DNA of 62,544 nt from an uncultured Coriobacteriaceae bacterium. Lineage in GTDB: Bacteria > Actinomycetota > Coriobacteriia > Coriobacteriales > Atopobiaceae. Numbering within the stretch: position 1 is the stretch's first letter; each line of letters begins with the position of its first letter. The position numbers were made by a program, and so were the translations under genes. Shown here piece by piece: positions 44,371 through 53,160 of the stretch. The stretch spans positions 1-62,544 of the forward strand of contig CADAAU010000016.1 of the NCBI GenBank assembly GCA_902786015.1. Reading direction: 5' to 3'. Below the pieces are notes generated by a model, which was not told the origin of the DNA, did no database searches, and saw only the letters and a list, made by a program, of their open reading frames with translations.

Positions 44371-46896
44371 ATGAACGACAACGCGATCAAGAACTACGCC
44401 GTGTGGGCGCGCCGAGAGCTCATGGCCGAGGTGGAGAAGCGCTGCGCCTGGTGGGGCGTCCGCGAGGGCGCCGACGCGGAGGCCGACGCGATCGACGGCC
44501 GCGTGCTCTCCGCCCAGGAGCGCGAGCAGCGTCGCAAGCTCCTCCAGATCGCTGCGTCGGACGGCTATGTCCAGCTCGTGGAGCGGGCCGCCTACACCTG
44601 GTTCAACCGCCTGCTCGCCATCCGCTTCATGGAGGTCAACGACCGCCTGCCGAGCCACGTGCGCGTGCTCTCCGCCCCGGACGGCTCCTTCGAGCCACAG
44701 TGCCTCAGGGAGGCGCTCGACCTGCCGCTTGCCGCCCTCGACGGGGCAGAGGCGCTGCGACTCGTGCAGGAGGGTGACGACGAGGTGCTCTTCCGCCTGG
44801 TGTTCCTCGCGCAGTGCGACGAGCTCGCGAGGTGCATGCCGGCCGTGTTCGAGCCGGTGGGATCGGCCATGGAGCTGCTGCTGCCAACGGGGCTGCTGCG
44901 CGCCGACGGCGTGGTGGGCAGGCTCGTCACCGACATAGACGAGGACGACTGGCGCGAGGGCGTGGAGATCGTGGGCTGGATGTACCAGTACTACGTGAGC
45001 GAGCGCAAGGACGAGGTGTTCGCCGGCTTCAAGAAGGGGAGGAAGGCCGAGCGCGACTCCATAGCGCCGGCAACGCAGCTCTTCACCCCGCACTGGATTG
45101 TGCGTTATCTTACGGAGAACTCGCTGGGACGGCTTTGGATGCTCAACCACCCCGAGAGCAGGCTCGCAGAGCAGATGCCCTACTACGTCACGCCCGACGA
45201 GGAGCACGAGACGCAGTTCAGGCGCATATCGTCGCCGGAGGAGATTACCGTGGTGGACCCCGCGTGCGGGTCGGGACACATCCTCGTGTACGCGTTCGAG
45301 CTCTTGCTGCAGATGTACCGCGAGAGCGGCTACCGCGACCGCGACGCCGTGAGGTGCATCCTCGAGAAGAACCTCACCGGTCTGGAGATTAGTGACCGCG
45401 CGGCCGCGCTGGCCAGCTTCGCGCTGACGATGAAGGCCTGCGAGTCCGACGGCCGATTCCTGCGACGTGGCGTGACCCCGCGCATAACCGTGCTCGCGCG
45501 CGTGGAGTTCACCGACGAGGAGCTGGACCACCTGCCGCACCTCTCGTCAAAGAAGGCTCTGCTGGACGCGGCGGCGCACCTGGACGAGTGCGGAAGCCTG
45601 CTGCAAGTGTCGGATTCCGACATGGACGCCATAGAAAGGGACCTCGCGTCCCTTGCCAATGGTGCGTCATTATCAAAAGGCGTGACGTTCTACGAAGGCA
45701 ACGCGGAGACGAAGCTTTGCCAGCTGCGCGCCGAGCTCGCGCCGCTGGCCGAGCGCTACGACGTCGTGGTGGCCAACCCGCCGTACATGGGGCTCAGCAA
45801 TCTTGCACCATGGATGGCCAAGTGGGTGAAGAATGCATACCCGTACACAAAGAGGGACCTCTACTCGTGCTTTATAGTAAGAAACGTTCTGTTCGGCCTA
45901 GATAGGGCGGAACTCGGTCTAGTGACACCATATACCTGGATGTTTATTTCGACTTATGAGCAACTTAGAAACCGACTAATTAGCGAAAACACGATTACGT
46001 CGCTTATCCAATTGGAGTACAACGCTTTTCCCGTTGCGATGGTACCCGCTTGTACAATTACCATTCAGAAAGGGCGCATTCTGGGATATAAAGGCGGATA
46101 CATTCGGCTCTCTGATTTCCCAGGAGCAGACAACCAAGCGCCAAGGGTCTTGGAGGCCCTTGCCGACCCCGAGTGCGGGTGGTTCTATAGGAGGAGTGCG
46201 GATGGTTTTGAGTCGATACCTGGAAACCCAATTGCATACTGGATAAGCGACGCAATGATAGGTGCGTTCCTGAAGAATTCGTGCGTAGGCAGTTACGTAG
46301 ACACGCATCTTGGTATGGCTACATGTAATAACGAGCGATTCTTGCGATACTGGTGGGAACCTGCATCGCGGTATTGTATGGTTCCTTCTTACTATCCTTA
46401 TTCGGACGATGTAAGGCAATGGGTTCCGTATAACAAAGGGGGACAGTTTAGAAAATGGTATGGTAATGACGACTGCGTTGTCAATTGGTCTAATGCTGGT
46501 AAGACGCTCAACGACGCTGGCGCGGTCATGGTCAAAGAGTCATTGCGATTTCAAAGAATGGCGTCTTGGACTCGTGTTTCGAGTGGGGTATTAGCGGTAA
46601 GGATTAAACAACAAGGCTTCCTCTTTGATATGACTGGGCCTGCAGCATTTGGTGCTGAAAGTGATTTACTTGTGGCAACGGCGTTCCTCAATTCGTCTGT
46701 AGGCTTGGCTTTTGCACGCATAATGTCTGCTAGTCTAGATTATCAACCAGGACAAATATCACAGTATCCTTTGTTGCGTAATAGTGCGCATGAGCCTCAT
46801 ATAGGAGACCTTGTGAGGAAATGTATATCCATCTCACGATCAGATTGGGACACATATGAAACATCGTGGGACTTTAGAAAGAATCCGATAATGTAG
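44371..46896 (+). CDS. pglX: BREX adenine methyltransferase PglX, N-terminal part with variable specificity region
   Basis: 841 residues from the ATG at 44371. Starts like other PglX proteins (NAIKNYAVWARRELMAEVEK); SAM motif DPACGSGHILVYAF at about 296; catalytic NPPY at 469-472 in VVVANPPYMGL. Up to about residue 480 the DNA is very GC-rich with uniform codon use; after that it turns AT-rich, as expected for an exchanged recognition region. It ends at WDTYETSWDFRKNPIM, exactly where normal PglX passes into the tail domain that is here encoded upstream. By family knowledge PglX methylates adenine in a 6-base non-palindromic site to mark self DNA. Confidence 0.92.
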   Translation: MNDNAIKNYAVWARRELMAEVEKRCAWWGVREGADAEADAIDGRVLSAQEREQRRKLLQIAASDGYVQLVERAAYTWFNRLLAIRFMEVNDRLPSHVRVLSAPDGSFEPQCLREALDLPLAALDGAEALRLVQEGDDEVLFRLVFLAQCDELARCMPAVFEPVGSAMELLLPTGLLRADGVVGRLVTDIDEDDWREGVEIVGWMYQYYVSERKDEVFAGFKKGRKAERDSIAPATQLFTPHWIVRYLTENSLGRLWMLNHPESRLAEQMPYYVTPDEEHETQFRRISSPEEITVVDPACGSGHILVYAFELLLQMYRESGYRDRDAVRCILEKNLTGLEISDRAAALASFALTMKACESDGRFLRRGVTPRITVLARVEFTDEELDHLPHLSSKKALLDAAAHLDECGSLLQVSDSDMDAIERDLASLANGASLSKGVTFYEGNAETKLCQLRAELAPLAERYDVVVANPPYMGLSNLAPWMAKWVKNAYPYTKRDLYSCFIVRNVLFGLDRAELGLVTPYTWMFISTYEQLRNRLISENTITSLIQLEYNAFPVAMVPACTITIQKGRILGYKGGYIRLSDFPGADNQAPRVLEALADPECGWFYRRSADGFESIPGNPIAYWISDAMIGAFLKNSCVGSYVDTHLGMATCNNERFLRYWWEPASRYCMVPSYYPYSDDVRQWVPYNKGGQFRKWYGNDDCVVNWSNAGKTLNDAGAVMVKESLRFQRMASWTRVSSGVLAVRIKQQGFLFDMTGPAAFGAESDLLVATAFLNSSVGLAFARIMSASLDYQPGQISQYPLLRNSAHEPHIGDLVRKCISISRSDWDTYETSWDFRKNPIM
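45753..45792 (+). repeat. Recombination repeat R1, expressed copy (at the NPPY motif)
   Basis: 40 bp beginning GCGCTACGACGTCGT and ending CCGTACATGGGG. Its reverse complement occurs at 48861-48900 with one mismatch, and its first 39 bases recur exactly in direct orientation at 58881-58919. Weaker similarity continues about 100 bp upstream. Confidence 0.9.
46149..46187 (+). repeat. Recombination repeat R2, expressed copy
   Basis: 39 bp, CTTGGAGGCCCTTGCCGACC onward to GGTGGTTCTA, encoding LEALADPECGWF. Inverted counterpart at 48460-48498, one mismatch. It divides the variable region into a proximal and a distal part. Confidence 0.88.
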
Positions 46897-46906
46897 GAGT
46901 ATGTTA

Positions 46907-47413
46907 ATGAATAAACAGGATGCCGAGTCATTGTTGGCAAATACGTTTTCAGATGAGTTTACGCAAGCGCTATTAGACGCAATAGAAGATGGAATTAGCT
47001 GTTACATAAACAGGGGTAACGGCCTCGCTTTTTTGACCGATTGGATGCGAACCACAATAGAGCCTCGAGTGTTCGGGGCTTCTGTGCTTTCGGCAATAGA
47101 AAGAGCCGACTGGTCCCATTTTGACATTGCGTGCCAACAAGAAAAGCACTCATCTTCTAGGCGTATTGCGCTTAAAAAGAATGACGGTTCGGTGTTGATA
47201 GACCTGTTGCCATATGGTAGAGAGTTTGTAAGTAAATATGCTAAAGAACGGTGTAACCTCAACCAGCCACGAGGAACCGCAGGAAAACGCTACATAGTCA
47301 TATCGTATCAGGTCGATGCAGAGAAAAACCTTATACAAGTCGTTGCACAGGTTCCACGAAAAGACACAACGACAATTGCATCAATGTTTCTGTTCGGGCA
47401 AGAAGACTCGTAG
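46907..47413 (+). CDS. Unknown protein inside the invertible segment
   Basis: 168 residues from ATG 46907 (GGAG at proper distance; an in-frame ATG lies at 46901). AT-rich like the variable cassette before it. Mostly soluble, with LLANTFSDEFTQALLDAIED at the start and YIVISYQVDAEKNLIQVVAQ near the end. No family recognised. It starts 10 bases past the pglX stop and would move with the cassette on inversion, so it may be a cassette-specific partner or simply cargo. Confidence 0.6.
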   Translation: MNKQDAESLLANTFSDEFTQALLDAIEDGISCYINRGNGLAFLTDWMRTTIEPRVFGASVLSAIERADWSHFDIACQQEKHSSSRRIALKKNDGSVLIDLLPYGREFVSKYAKERCNLNQPRGTAGKRYIVISYQVDAEKNLIQVVAQVPRKDTTTIASMFLFGQEDS

Positions 47414-47708
47414 TCAAAGTTAAAGTTAGAACATACAAAAGCGAGTACACCACGACTATGGTCTTTCCAAATGAAAAAAAGTTACCGTTCAATGCCTTTC
47501 GGACCTCTGGCATGATAATGATGATACGCTGGCATTGCACGCAGTTTGGCAAGGCATCCCACTCCAAACATGTGGGTGGCTATGCATGTCGGGCACCCTC
47601 GACTGAGTCTTGGAACGGCTCCTCCTCTTTCGCACTTAGTGAGATGCTGACGTGGATCTGCCACCAGCAAGTCTGGAACAAGTGGTCTACCCCCCGTTCC
47701 ATGGCATG

Positions 47709-49085
47709 TTAGGTCAAAGGATGTCTACCAAAGTCCCAAGACGTTTCGCATAAATTGATGTCATCCTGCGACATCTGCCTCAGTTTTTTTACTTTGACAA
47801 TGATTTCTGTACTCTGGCGCTCGTCAAATTCAGCGAATGGAACGATAGCAATTTGACCAACCTCATAGTTCAACGTAGGTGCCAATAAGGACAGAGCAGC
47901 TAACGCGCTGCTCGAATTACAAAGCGCCTGAGCAATACAAAGGATTCCGTCATCGGCAAACATGCAAGCCCCAGCGACTTCAAAGAGCATGCCAGCTGGT
48001 GCGTATCTGAAGGAAATTACTCCAGACGAGATCTTCGACCATGTAACTGCCGGTTTAAAGTAATCACTCTGGTTCTTGATTACGAAGTCAGGTGTGCTTA
48101 AGTATGGGTACTTACGCAGCACCTCTGATTTCATCCCTGTGTCATTGTTTGACCAATCAACCACCTCGTCGTAAACGCCGAACCATTTTCTGAATGCCCC
48201 GCCACGTATTATTGGAAACCACTTTGAGCCAGACGCGAGTGCAGAGCTATGCGATCGACATTCTCTGTTGGTATTCCTTTGCGATATTTCCCACCATTTA
48301 CGCAAGAAACGATTATTATTCGTTGTTGCAAGGCCTTGTCTGGGTGTTGCATATTCGCCTAATGTAGCCAGATTATTGAAAGCCCTAAACATTGAATCGC
48401 TTGCCCAGTACGCGATCGGGCTTCCCGGTATCGCCTCGAACGCGGACGCGTCCCTCTGGTAGAACCACCCGCACTTGGGGTCGGCAAGGGCCTCCAAGAG
48501 CTTTGCCCTTTTCTCATCTTCCGACCCCATGTCCACGAGGCGGAGGTAGGCGCCTGGGACGTCCGAGACTGCCGAGCCGAACACGGTCGCGGTGGTGGAG
48601 ACGACCTCGCCACCTATGGCGCTGAACGCCCGGGTCCCGAGGTGCGCCATCGTGAGGATCGAGTGCTCTTTCAGCAGCCCCACGCGCATCCTCTCGTAGC
48701 TGCCGAGGAACATCCACGACTGCATGGTTACCATCGCGCTGGCGCCGTCGCCTCCGCAGAGCGAGAAGCCCCTCTCGATGAAGCAGGTGCACAGGTCGCG
48801 GTACTGCTGTGGGTAGCGCTTCTTCACCCAGGCTCCCTGCCACCTGTTGAGGCTCGAGCTCCCCATGTACGGCGGGTTGGCCACGACGACGTCGTAGCGC
48901 GCGGCGAGCGGCGCGAGCTCCGCGCGCAGGCGGTCCAGCTTTTCCTCAGCCTTGCCCTCGAAAATGGTCGCACTTTTGGCAAGGGACGCGAGGTGCCCAG
49001 CCACTGGCCATGGCGTCAGATGGCACAAGCGACTCGACAGATACGACGCCGAAAAGCCTTTGCCGTCGTACGGCAACAGCGTCAC
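47709..49085 (-). CDS. Silent, inverted PglX specificity cassette
   Basis: The frame reads from a start-less upstream part into HLASLAKSATIFEGKAEEKL, RYDVVVANPPYMGSSSLNRW, LLEALADPKCGWFYQRD and ends at CETSWDFGRHPLT, the same end point as the expressed pglX (ETSWDFRKNPIM). It lacks the N-terminal domain and SAM motif, so it cannot work alone. The proximal half is GC-rich, the distal half AT-rich. It lies tail to tail with the expressed copy. Inversion between the R1 repeats would put it in frame behind the constant N-terminal part. The first 25 codons (before 49015) have no visible relation to PglX. Confidence 0.85.
   Translation of the reverse strand: MTLLPYDGKGFSASYLSSRLCHLTPWPVAGHLASLAKSATIFEGKAEEKLDRLRAELAPLAARYDVVVANPPYMGSSSLNRWQGAWVKKRYPQQYRDLCTCFIERGFSLCGGDGASAMVTMQSWMFLGSYERMRVGLLKEHSILTMAHLGTRAFSAIGGEVVSTTATVFGSAVSDVPGAYLRLVDMGSEDEKRAKLLEALADPKCGWFYQRDASAFEAIPGSPIAYWASDSMFRAFNNLATLGEYATPRQGLATTNNNRFLRKWWEISQRNTNRECRSHSSALASGSKWFPIIRGGAFRKWFGVYDEVVDWSNNDTGMKSEVLRKYPYLSTPDFVIKNQSDYFKPAVTWSKISSGVISFRYAPAGMLFEVAGACMFADDGILCIAQALCNSSSALAALSLLAPTLNYEVGQIAIVPFAEFDERQSTEIIVKVKKLRQMSQDDINLCETSWDFGRHPLT
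48460..48498 (-). repeat. Recombination repeat R2, silent copy
   Basis: Reverse complement of 46149-46187 with one mismatch (GAG/AAG), encoding LEALADPKCGWF. Confidence 0.88.
48861..48900 (-). repeat. Recombination repeat R1, silent copy
   Basis: Reverse complement of 45753-45792 with one silent mismatch (GTG/GTC in the VVV codons). Confidence 0.9.
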
Positions 49086-49307
49086 ATGGACGGCTATACG
49101 CCACGATCGTAGCGTGCGACCAAATCCAACTCGTCATCGGTAAGCTCCCGCGCGTGTAAGGTGGCCGATCAACGACGCACTGACCAACGACTGTGTTTTT
49201 GTCAAGTGTTTTTGAGCCACTTTCCGTCACGGGAGCAAGGCGACTCGCCTCCGTGCCAGAACCCCTGGCGGTGCATCGTCGGACGTGCTGACGGCCGACG
49301 GTGCGGA

Positions 49308-49583
49308 GGAGAGCCGATCGACTACCTCGAGCAATACGGCTGGGACGGGTGCGTCTTGGCCCACGCCGTGTTCGACGAGCTGGACGCCAACGGCGGCGCC
49401 GAGGTCAGCGCCGCCATCGTGGCCGAGGCGCGCCTTTGCAACTCGCGCAACGTCGACCGCTACAGGTCCCTGACCAAGGCCGGCAAGAGGAAGAACGTCG
49501 CGAAGGTGGCGGTCGCGTCCGAGCTGGTTCGCCAGATGTGGGCGATCGGCAATATCGTGCGGGGAGAGCTGCAGCAAGGCTGA
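49308..49583 (+). pseudogene. Transposase C-terminal remnant, possibly IS110/IS1111 type
   Basis: The end of the frame, NRKN-like SLTKAGKRKNVAKVAVASEL followed by VRQMWAIGNIVRGEL, resembles the last part of IS110-family transposases (short basic linker, then an alternating V/A helix and a WAI motif). The part upstream of about 49300 has no relation to it and no good start. A fragment only; family call is tentative. Confidence 0.35.
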
Positions 49584-50384
49584 TTCCGCCACCCACAATA
49601 ACATCGACGGCGACTCCGTCCTGGTTCGGGGCGTCGGAGAGGCTCGCGCTGACGCTTTGCACCCCAAGGCCAGCCTTGGCGCGTGCGACTGTAGACTAGC
49701 ACCTACGGGCGAACAATCCCCATGCCGAATCACGCGAAGTGTGGGCCACGCACGTGGTGCCCACGGATCTGAAACTGCCGCAACGCCGGCGTCTTCAGCG
49801 GGGACGCTCTCCAGTTGGGGCGGAATGCCGATGGTGCAGCCCGACCCCAGGCCGACGGGCTTGGGGTCGGGCGAATTTGGCACTTGACACGGTGCGGGAC
49901 ATATGAGCGTCAATGCATAGGCATCTAGCGATTCCGAGTATGCAAATCGATTATCCTCCAATCGGTAAAACGATCGACGGGAGGATCGGCATATGGGGAG
50001 GATGAGCAGGGACGAGAGGCTCTCCTAGGCCGAGGAGTGCCTAGCAAGCGGCACACCAGTCGCGAACCGTCATCCCGCTGGCTTCTCACTCCTCGACCTG
50101 CCTAACCCTCTCTTTCTTGGAAACTTGCTTCACAAAGACCTCCCATCACATGGACGCTGACGGGAGGATTGTCACGTGAGTTGGATTCGGATGCTAGATT
50201 GTCGATACCTTTGCTTTTTTCGCTTGCCGATTTAGTTGGAGTAGGCGCGGCAGTGGAAACAGCTTGTTGGATAATGGAGCACTATAGAGGTACAAATTGC
50301 CATGCTTGTGCTTGTACAAGTACTCGGTTGCTGTTCGGATAACATGCGGGATGTGTTGATGGATGCCGTCTATGGGAGGCTGCA
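49584..50384. other. Gene-free, remnant-rich stretch
   Basis: No convincing gene in 800 bases. It holds a hairpin with 10-bp arms CCCGACCCCA / TGGGGTCGGG at 49840-49871, and a broken frame near 49993 (MGRMSRDERLS, stop, AEECLASGTPVANR) that looks like the start of a transposase-type helix. Overall it appears to be decayed mobile DNA. Confidence 0.4.
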
Positions 50385-51026
50385 ATGAGCAAGGGAAAAA
50401 CAGTAAGTGGCGCAGTATCAATCGTGCTCTTAATTGTTTCAATACTGTCTTATTGGGTATCGTTTGCGAGCCAGCACCGAGCAAATAACGCCAACGAATA
50501 TGTGGGGACATCCTCGACGGTAGAAGTGTCCAACGCAAGTGGATTGACCGGCGGGATAAACTCGAAGAGGACATGGTTGAACGAGAGTTACACACAGGAG
50601 TGGCGAGTGGGCGGACTCGTATTGAGTATGCCCGATTCGTGGCATCTCGACGAGGACGAAACCTATTCGAACTCGAGCAAATCGAGAGGTGTCGTGGTCG
50701 ATAGCTTTGAAGGTGCATACGAGCCGGGAGTCAATACCTATTGCAACGATTTTATTGAAGTGGCCAAGGCTAAATATGGCATAGAGGGTTTTGAAGTATT
50801 GGACGACCCTCAAATGGTGAGCGTGAAGGATTCAAAAAATGTAACGGCAGCAAGGTTCTCTTACAGGATCGAAGACACTTCGGGTGATTCTCTCTACGAA
50901 ACCATTGAGGTTATTTCGATGCCAGACAAGACAAACTACGTCTATTGTATCTCGACCCAAAGAGAATGGAGTGATGCCGAGCTTCAGTTCAAGCACATAC
51001 TCGACACCATTTCGTTAGATAATTAA
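50385..51026 (+). CDS. Hypothetical membrane-anchored extracytoplasmic protein
   Basis: 213 residues, ATG at 50385 with GGGAGG upstream. One N-terminal membrane helix (AVSIVLLIVSILSYWVSFAS), then a serine/asparagine-rich linker and a beta-rich outer domain containing VGGLVLSMPDSWHLDEDET, a PsbP-like pattern seen in small secreted Gram-positive proteins. Ends FKHILDTISLDN. No partner gene; function unknown. Confidence 0.65.
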   Translation: MSKGKTVSGAVSIVLLIVSILSYWVSFASQHRANNANEYVGTSSTVEVSNASGLTGGINSKRTWLNESYTQEWRVGGLVLSMPDSWHLDEDETYSNSSKSRGVVVDSFEGAYEPGVNTYCNDFIEVAKAKYGIEGFEVLDDPQMVSVKDSKNVTAARFSYRIEDTSGDSLYETIEVISMPDKTNYVYCISTQREWSDAELQFKHILDTISLDN

Positions 51027-51360
51027 ACGATGGGCAAAAGCGTGCAAAAGCTCACAATTAATCTGAGCAAAGTGTGGGTCGAGATTTGTTCGAAGCAATC
51101 GGCTGCAACTGCGTGCTCGCTCGGATGCTCGACTTGCTTATGCTGAAGCTTTTAGGTCCCTTTGTCTCCAAACGAAAAAGTTGTCTGCAACGCCAAAAGC
51201 TCGTCTTCGTCATAGACGTAGACGATATGTCCCGCACCCAAGCGGGCGGTAAAGTCCAAGAAGAAAGGCTCTGACCCGTTCTTTCGCGGGCTCGAAGAAG
51301 TTACGCTTGTGTTGTCATGCAAGAGCGGACAAACCTACCACAAACAGGGAAAGGTTCCTT

Positions 51361-51616
51361 TCATGCACATGAATCGTTGCGAGCGTATTGTGCTGGGAAA
51401 GGGCAACAAGCAAAGGATTGTGCACTTTGACGCTCGGCCCAAGGTGCACCTGCAGTAGTACCTGGATTTGCGCAACGATGATTGCCCTACGCTCTTTGTG
51501 TCATTTTCCAATCCAATCAAGCGGTTGGAGATAAGTGGGGTAGAGAGCCGCCTGCGCATGCTTGGCAACCAGGCGGGCGTCGATCGCGTACACCCGCATC
51601 AGTTCCGATATCCAAA
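51361..51616 (+). pseudogene. Tyrosine recombinase fragment A (middle part, with stop)
   Basis: The frame encodes CERIVLGKGNKQRIVHFDAR, a TAG at 51456-51458, then YLDLRNDDCPTLFV and GVESRLRMLGNQAGVDRVHP ending HPHQFR, the conserved His-x-x-Arg box of phage-type integrases. The first arginine box and the final tyrosine are missing. It breaks off just before the inverted repeat at 51624. Confidence 0.7.
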
Positions 51617-51623
51617 CCGAGAT

Positions 51624-51692
51624 AAAATCCAAACTCCGCTGGACTTCCGGGTTCGCCACCTCGGCACGTAGGCCAGTCGGAGTTTGGATTTT
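51624..51692. repeat. 15-bp perfect inverted repeat between recombinase fragments
   Basis: AAAATCCAAACTCCG at 51624-51638 and CGGAGTTTGGATTTT at 51678-51692, 39-base loop. It sits exactly at the break between two unrelated recombinase fragments, like a crossover site or the ends of a small element. Confidence 0.65.
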
Positions 51693-51703
51693 GTTATGCT
51701 CTC

Positions 51704-51930
51704 CTAGCCTTTCCCAAGGCCAAGGAAGTCGACGAGGGTTCCGTCGGGCTTTCGCCACTTTTTCGTCTTCTTCCTATCGTCCTCGCTCTCCAGGACGGCC
51801 ATGGCCTTGCTCTTCTGCCGCATTTGCACATCGAGGTAACGCATGGTGGTCGAGAGCTGCTCGTGGCCGAGCATGTGCTGCACCTCGATCACGCTCATGC
51901 CCGCATCCAGCCAGTGAGAGGCACAGCCAT
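51704..51930 (-). pseudogene. Tyrosine recombinase fragment B (C-terminus, opposite strand)
   Basis: Encodes CASHWLDAGMSVIEVQHMLG, then HEQLSTTMRYLDV with the catalytic tyrosine, and a charged end to WRKPDGTLVDFLGLGKG. Different protein from fragment A. It is cut at about 51930, where fragment C begins on the other strand. Confidence 0.7.
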
Positions 51931-52083
51931 GCCACGATACTAATCGCCAGCGGCGTGGACGTGAAGACCGTCCAGACGTGCCTAGGCCACTCGTCCGCCG
52001 AGGTCACGATGTCCATCTACGCGCATGCCATACCGCAGTCGGACTCCGTGGCGGCGGCACTGGACTCCGAGCTATTCGGATGA
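51928..52083 (+). pseudogene. Tyrosine recombinase fragment C (C-terminus)
   Basis: Encodes HATILIASGVDVKTVQTCLG, HSSAEVTMSIYAHAIPQSD and stops after LDSELFG: box II GHSS and the catalytic tyrosine of an integrase of ICE/phage type. Third distinct recombinase in 700 bases; fused head-to-head with fragment B. 52084-52391 after it holds no recognisable gene. Confidence 0.7.
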
Positions 52084-52391
52084 TGCCGACGGTGAAACGT
52101 ATGGAGTATGGTGGACGTGGGGTTGGGTGAGAGCCGAGTAGCAAGCGCGTGTGGGCGCTGTGGCGGGTGTAGACGCCGGCGCGACTGGAGGTTAGGCGCC
52201 GAGCAGGGAGACGGGGATCACGAGCACGCCGTCGTCCCTCCGATAGGCACCGCTCCTGACCTCGAGTTTTGCGGAGGCCAAAACGCCCACGTTTGTGTGG
52301 TATCGCAATGGCGATCCAGTTGTCATCATTTGCGTGTTACGCGCAAACCCAACATCCAAAACTTGCGTGTTTCGTGATTATGCGAGGTAAT

Positions 52392-52855
52392 ATGCTACAG
52401 CGAAAACCGTACGAGAACTTGCTCGAGTGGAAACGCGCCAGCGCGGGGAGGACCGCCCTTCTCGTGAAGGGTGCCCGTCGCGTGGGAAAGTCCACCATCG
52501 TGAGCGAATTCGGCCGCGGGGAGTACCGCACGTGCATCGTCGTCGGCTTCTTCGAGGCACCGAGGAGCTAAAGCGGGACTTCCGGGACCTCGCCAACGAC
52601 CTCGACACGCTCTTCCTGCAAATCATGGCACGCTACGGCACCACACTCTACGAGCGGGAGTCCCTCATCGTGTTCGACGAGGTGCAGTGCTTCCCATTCG
52701 CGCGCGGGATGATCGAGTACCTTGTGGCCGACGGGCGCTGCGACTACATCGAGACGGGCTCGCGCGTCGGTGTGCAGCATTTGGTACATCCCAAGCAGAT
52801 GCGAGTGGATACGGACTGCGTCTATTTGCCCCTGTACATGGCACATCTGATGTAG
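52392..52855 (+). pseudogene. AAA ATPase (DUF4143 type), N-terminal half, frameshifted
   Basis: ATG at 52392 starts MLQRKPYENLLEWKRASAG and Walker A (LLVKGARRVGKSTIVSEFG). Near 52545 the frame shifts; the other frame continues with LANDLDTLFLQIMARYGTTL, YERESLIVFDEVQCFPFARG (Walker B) and DGRCDYIETGSRVG, then breaks down. The matching C-terminal half lies at 54890-55383, separated by 2 kb of other DNA. Confidence 0.7.
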
Positions 52856-52911
52856 GTGTCAGTACCGGGGCGCTTGTCTACACGTCATTAATTGAAGGCG
52901 TTCGTGGGCAG

Positions 52912-53040
52912 TTACGTTTTGTTTGCGAGTGGCGCGAACTCGGCGCTCAGGCGGGCCAACTTCGACTCCGTGTTTCCAGCGAATATGGTCGCCCGGTTGG
53001 AAAGGGGCGCGAGGTGCCGTCCCATCAGCGGCGCAAACAT
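52912..53040 (-). pseudogene. Remnant of a fourth PglX cassette junction
   Basis: Minus-strand frame MGRHLAPLSNRATIFAGNTE then SKLARLSAEFAPLANKT and a stop. It parallels HLASLAKSATIFEGKAEEKL of the silent cassette at 47709-49085, base for base in layout, but ends before the NPPY motif. So this island once held at least one more cassette, now eroded. Confidence 0.55.
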
Positions 53041-53160
53041 AAATAATCGGCGAGAGCCGTCGTATGGTGGCCGCGCTCTGCGCGACACACGCTCCCAGAT
53101 CTTCGCGAACTCAAGCGCGTCGACCAGTCACAATAACGGTGATACCTGTTTCACCCTCAT

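Noticed and set aside
44320..45540. 406-codon open frame antisense to pglX
   Set aside because: Histidine/valine/leucine-rich composition typical of an antisense shadow.
43397..49085. Type I restriction system (hsdM/hsdS) reading of the methyltransferase and inverted cassettes
   Set aside because: No hsdR or separate HsdS; the upstream brxA-brxB-brxC order and PglX-specific tail motifs identify BREX.
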